In this document: one piece after another, positions 62,933 through 64,000 of the stretch
Numbering within the stretch: position 1 is the first letter of the stretch
How the letters are laid out: each line of letters begins with the position of its first letter
From: Brachyspira sp.
Lineage (GTDB): Bacteria; Spirochaetota; Brachyspiria; Brachyspirales; Brachyspiraceae
Assembly (NCBI RefSeq): GCF_029258575.1
Contig: NZ_JARHYI010000143.1
Location: forward strand, 1-64,000
Length of the DNA stretch: 64,000 nt
Direction of reading: 5' to 3'
Notes under the pieces: generated by a model
The model's input: only the letters and a program-made list of their open reading frames with translations
The model's database searches: none
Told to the model about the DNA's origin: nothing
Position numbers and translations under genes: made by a program

Positions 62933-64000
62933 TTATTCAATATAACAATAAAAAAATCTTCTTATCTCCAAAGTATCAACAATAACATCTTTAAGTCTAG
63001 GGTTTTGCATTGAAGGAGCTGTATAATGATAAAGAGGAATAAATGCCATATCCTCCCCTATAAGCATATCTTCAGCCTTATGCATATTATACATTCTAAT
63101 TTCATTATCAATAGTATTTTTAGCCTCTAATATAAGTTTGTCATACTTTATATTGCTATATCCTACCCTATTTCCAGAACTGCTACTTACAAAAAGATCA
63201 GCAAAAGTCATAGGATCAAGATAATCTCCTATCCAATCAGCCCTGCAAATAACATACTGTCTAGTTTGTCTATTCTTTTGAAATACAGACCATTCTTCTT
63301 GAGTGATAGTTATATCTATATTAAGATTATCCTTCCACATCTGCTGAACCGCCTCTGCTATAGTTAATCCAGCCCCTGGATTAGTTTTGAAATCTAATAC
63401 AGGAAAATTGTTTCCATTTGGATATCCAGCATCTGATAATAGTTTTTTAGCCTCTTCAATATTTGATTGATAATCTTCTTTTTTGACACTATAGTATCCC
63501 CCTCCATTCTCTCTGAAATCGCCTTCTATATCTTTAAGTCCATAAGGTATAAATGCAGCCGCTGGAACTTCTCCGCCTTTGGTAATATTCTCTACTATGT
63601 AATTTCTGTCTATAGCAAGTGATAAAGCTCTTCTTATTCTTTTATCTTTTAAAACTCTATTTGTATTATTCAAAGCATAATAAGCAGTTCCTAATGAAGG
63701 TTTTATAACTAAATATCCTTCATTTCTTATCAAATCAATATTGGCAGTTGGTATCTTTGATGAATACAATATAGAACCTTCCTTCATAGCAGCATAAGCG
63801 GTGGATACTTCTGAAAACATTATGAAATCTATTTTTTTAGCTACCATATTATCTTTATTCCAATAATTGGTATTAAGCTCTAAAGATATTATTTCATCAA
63901 CTCTTCTATTAACCATTTTATAAGGTCCGTTTCCTATATATGTATTTGGCGAAGAAGTCCAATCATCATTTTCTGCAAATTCCTTTCTCAAAGGTGAAAA
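62933..64000 (-). CDS. Peptide ABC transporter substrate-binding protein (OppA-like), truncated by window edge
   Basis: NGPYKMVNRRVDEIISLELNTNYWNKD; frame stays open (FSPLRKEF) to the edge. Confidence 0.88.
   Translation of the reverse strand, partial: FSPLRKEFAENDDWTSSPNTYIGNGPYKMVNRRVDEIISLELNTNYWNKDNMVAKKIDFIMFSEVSTAYAAMKEGSILYSSKIPTANIDLIRNEGYLVIKPSLGTAYYALNNTNRVLKDKRIRRALSLAIDRNYIVENITKGGEVPAAAFIPYGLKDIEGDFRENGGGYYSVKKEDYQSNIEEAKKLLSDAGYPNGNNFPVLDFKTNPGAGLTIAEAVQQMWKDNLNIDITITQEEWSVFQKNRQTRQYVICRADWIGDYLDPMTFADLFVSSSSGNRVGYSNIKYDKLILEAKNTIDNEIRMYNMHKAEDMLIGEDMAFIPLYHYTAPSMQNPRLKDVIVDTLEIRRFFYCYIE

Overview
This AT-rich window has the gene content and codon style of a spirochaete, most likely Brachyspira (inferred from protein character, not searched). 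Its core is a contiguous minus-strand str-S10-spc-alpha ribosomal superoperon (rpsL to rplQ, about 36.8 to 18.5 kb), followed by rho. Two small ribosomal genes missing from the ORF track, rpmJ and rpmD, can be read by eye. Flanking genes include ispE, cheB, lnt, hslUV, fabZ-lpxA-lpxB, hisIE, a cassette of lipoproteins and outer-membrane proteins, a comM/yifB-type ATPase, rsmD, apbE, a CE7 esterase, trxB, Rrf2-hcp, thiE, lgt and a truncated oppA-like gene. There are no tRNA/rRNA genes, CRISPR arrays, prophages or transposases that I can support. The most unusual signals are: (1) a degraded metY-metX pair preceded by a Met-rich 17-codon ORF and a terminator-like hairpin, resembling a methionine leader-peptide attenuator; (2) three copies of an intergenic element made of two G-rich boxes whose starts lie 77-78 nt apart; (3) nested dyads overlapping the promoter of an Rrf2-hcp unit whose regulator has atypical cysteine spacing; (4) a perfect 24-bp palindrome in the rho leader; (5) a membrane sensor-like module fused to an AlbA_2/Schlafen-like domain; (6) a tandemly duplicated envelope-protein cassette. 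All functional calls are by eye, with no database search.
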